Source of the DNA: Parasponia andersonii | Taxonomy: Eukaryota; Streptophyta; Magnoliopsida; Rosales; Cannabaceae | Assembly (NCBI GenBank): GCA_002914805.1 | Contig: JXTB01000732.1 | Coordinates: 56,680-120,679, forward strand | Length of the DNA stretch: 64,000 nucleotides | Direction of reading: 5' to 3' | Part shown: positions 62,363 to 64,000 of the stretch, one piece after another | Layout: each line of letters starts with the position of its first letter | Position numbering within the stretch: position 1 is the first letter of the stretch | The notes under the pieces: model-generated | The model's input: only the letters and a program-made list of their open reading frames with translations | What the model was told of the DNA's origin: nothing | Databases searched by the model: none | Position numbers and translations under genes: made by a program

Positions 62363-63193
62363 TGTGGGACCCGTTCCTAAATCATATACCACGTGGATGA
62401 TTAAGTGGCAGAACAGGTCATAAATGGGGCACACCGTCCGACATGTATCCAAAGTGACCAATTAAAAACCACGCGAGTCGCACGTGGTACTGCATAGGCC
62501 CATGGGCTGTCCGAGGCTAGGGCTAAGCCCATCCCAGATCCTGAATGGACTCGGACCAGTCCGATTCTTACCTCGACAGTTGAGGGTCGGGAGCCTCAAG
62601 GGTCTTCTACCAGAGTACAGTGGGAAGTAACTCACAGCTCCAGACCCAAATAGAACATTTAATGCAATCCTGAGTAGGTGTTCACATTGGGCAAACCGTC
62701 CTAACAGAATGGTGGTTTGCCAAAGTCTCACCCCTGATAGACTCGAGCCATAGAGGACGGCAGAAACTAGGCTACGATGATGCAGGGAGAATAACGGTAA
62801 TCTCGGCCCGTGATCTCTGGAGTGAGTTCTGAAGAGAAAAGGTACTCGGTCCTGGGATTGAGAACCATGAGGTTGACAGTTCCAGGACTATATATATGAG
62901 CCATGCATCCCCGAAAAGAGGAGGTATGTACGCATACAAAAAGAATTATTTAAGAGTTCATAAGCAAAAGATAAAGATATACTCGTACAAAAATAATTAA
63001 ATCTTTGCTACCCTGAATCAAAGATAAACAACTGACTTAAGCATCAGAGAGTCTTTGCAGGTGGCCTCTCCTGCCTCTCTGACCCTGCCTAAAATCAAAA
63101 GCTCTTTGGGATAGCAAGGATACGTGGACAGTTGGAGGATATAACATCAACAATTCAGAGACACGTAGACAGCTGGTAAAAACCGCTCTTATA
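62363..63193 (+). repeat. 3' LTR of the Tat element (831 bp)
   Basis: Starts TGTGGGACCCGTTCC and aligns end to end with 50140-50971 with almost no length change. Its last bases have drifted from the usual CA ending. The imperfect direct repeat AGTAT follows. Confidence 0.92.
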
Positions 63194-63198
63194 AGTAT

Positions 63199-64000
63199 TA
63201 TATTGACTTTCATCCAAAAGGGCTAGTCACAGTCAGAGTCTTTCTTAGACTCAAATCATAGAAAATTCTTAATCCATGCTACTCTAATAATTTGAGACTA
63301 AATTCCTATAGGCTTTATATCAAAATATCTTGAACTGCTCATAGGACAATAATAAACAAATTTAAAAATGAATAATCTTTCAAAGAATTTCAATAAAATC
63401 AAATCCTCAAACAAAGCAAGCGAAGTAAATTGCACCATTTCATTTCAGTTTCCATCAAACTCCAAAAAAATTATCAAACTAAACCATAAAGTACACTACA
63501 TCCAACCAATAAGCTAACCCAGAAAAAGAAAGTGGGCTTAGAAAATGGGTAATTGACAAGAATTTGAATTTGGGTCTTACAGATACTGATGCAGAAGTTA
63601 AAAGCTTGGTTCGTTCTTGGAAAATTTGCGGAGCCACCAGAGTATCCAAAAAAAATAGGGTTCGATAGTGGAGAACCGTGTTTGGGAGAGAGATTGATCA
63701 AGATGTGGGTGTGACCTGTGACTATTTCAATTTGAAGCCACCAACGCCGCTCGCCGGGTTTGGGGACGATGGCAAAGTTGAAAGGCTCCTATGGTGCCTG
63801 ACCTGACCATTCTTCTTATGTTCAGAAGATTAATTTATTTTATTTTTATTTTTGGTCACCCCTAGTTATTTCTCCTTCGTTTTTCCTTTTCCTTTTTTTT
63901 TTTTTTCTGATAGTGACCTAGAAATTTGGCTTGAGGAGATGTCTTACTCTATTCAGAACCGTACTCCTTTAAGTGTGTCCATTTTACCGAAGTTGACACC
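63199..64000. other. Flank of the Tat element; possible 5' UTR exon of a minus-strand host gene
   Basis: No coding exon is evident at 63199-63590. On the minus strand, about 63780-63590 is less AT-rich and ends in a donor-like GTAAGACCC (near 63576), so it could be a non-coding first exon. The remainder (63820-64000) is T-rich intergenic sequence. The open frame across 63474-63701 has no family signature and I do not count it as a gene. Confidence 0.3.

Larger units (their letters stand above)
50140..63193 (+). mobile_element. Tat-lineage Ty3/gypsy retrotransposon fossil
   Basis: The + strand order is 5' LTR 50140-50971, primer site, gag, protease, RT, RNase H, a second RNase H, integrase, two tandem arrays, antisense reading frames and the 3' LTR 62363-63193. 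The direct repeats flanking it are GGTAT (50135-50139) and AGTAT (63194-63198), equal apart from one base. LTRs differ at about 50 of 620 aligned positions by eye (about 8%, mostly C-T and G-A changes), implying roughly 3 million years at an assumed 1.3e-8 substitutions per site per year. Coding parts are interrupted in a dozen or more places, so it is dead, though all parts remain in order. The extra RNase H after the usual one is the mark of the Tat lineage. Confidence 0.93.

Noticed and set aside
50140-63193. Integrated pararetrovirus (Caulimoviridae)
   Set aside because: Perfect-length LTR pairs, a flanking direct repeat, integrase and gypsy domain order show an LTR retrotransposon; no movement protein is seen.
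63474-63701. Minus-strand 75-residue frame
   Set aside because: It crosses a donor-like site, has no recognisable domain and contains a T-rich stretch; better explained as UTR or intron.

Overview
The window is nuclear DNA of a flowering plant, almost certainly a eudicot. It is AT-rich, its genes are split by spliced introns, and it carries plant-specific families (a P-class pentatricopeptide-repeat gene, a sporopollenin polyketide synthase, plant Ty3/gypsy lineages). The 483-base N run and a lone N next to a perfect duplication show a draft assembly. I cannot name the species.

Five host genes are recognisable. The window opens inside ATG3 (+ strand, the autophagy E2-like enzyme), whose last five coding exons lie at 566-2756. 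A large minus-strand gene at 25072-32988 has 19 coding exons summing to 878 residues and matches the BRE1-type E3 ligase HUB1. Behind it on the same strand are an eight-exon alpha/beta hydrolase of unknown substrate (34357-38867), a two-exon type III polyketide synthase of the PKSA/LAP6 kind (44876-46403) and a single-exon PPR protein resembling At1g02060 (47075-49363). A possible terminal exon of another minus-strand gene lies at 49826-49909. These genes do not form a common pathway.

Between ATG3 and HUB1 lies a transposon graveyard (about 4.4-23.3 kb): a LINE ORF1 scrap, a decayed Ty1/copia fossil, a poly(A)-ended retroposed piece, and a defective hAT transposon cut in two by a 12-kb Athila-type Ty3/gypsy element. 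The right end of that gypsy element is an LTR. Its left end is an inverted copy of its own 3' internal region, and a 5-bp direct repeat brackets the whole compound structure. This is the most unusual thing in the window.

Between 50.1 and 63.2 kb sits a second, older gypsy fossil of the Tat lineage on the + strand. It has 832/831-bp LTRs, a second RNase H domain, two different tandem arrays (112 bp x7 and 75 bp x9) after the pol region, and a set of antisense reading frames before its 3' LTR. It may lie inside an intron of a host gene.

The remaining intergenic DNA (39.4-44.8 kb) holds a small gene fragment, an unclassified interspersed repeat, a cluster of subterminal-type motifs and a MITE-like element. 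I found no tRNA or rRNA genes, no CRISPR arrays and no prokaryotic-type operons.
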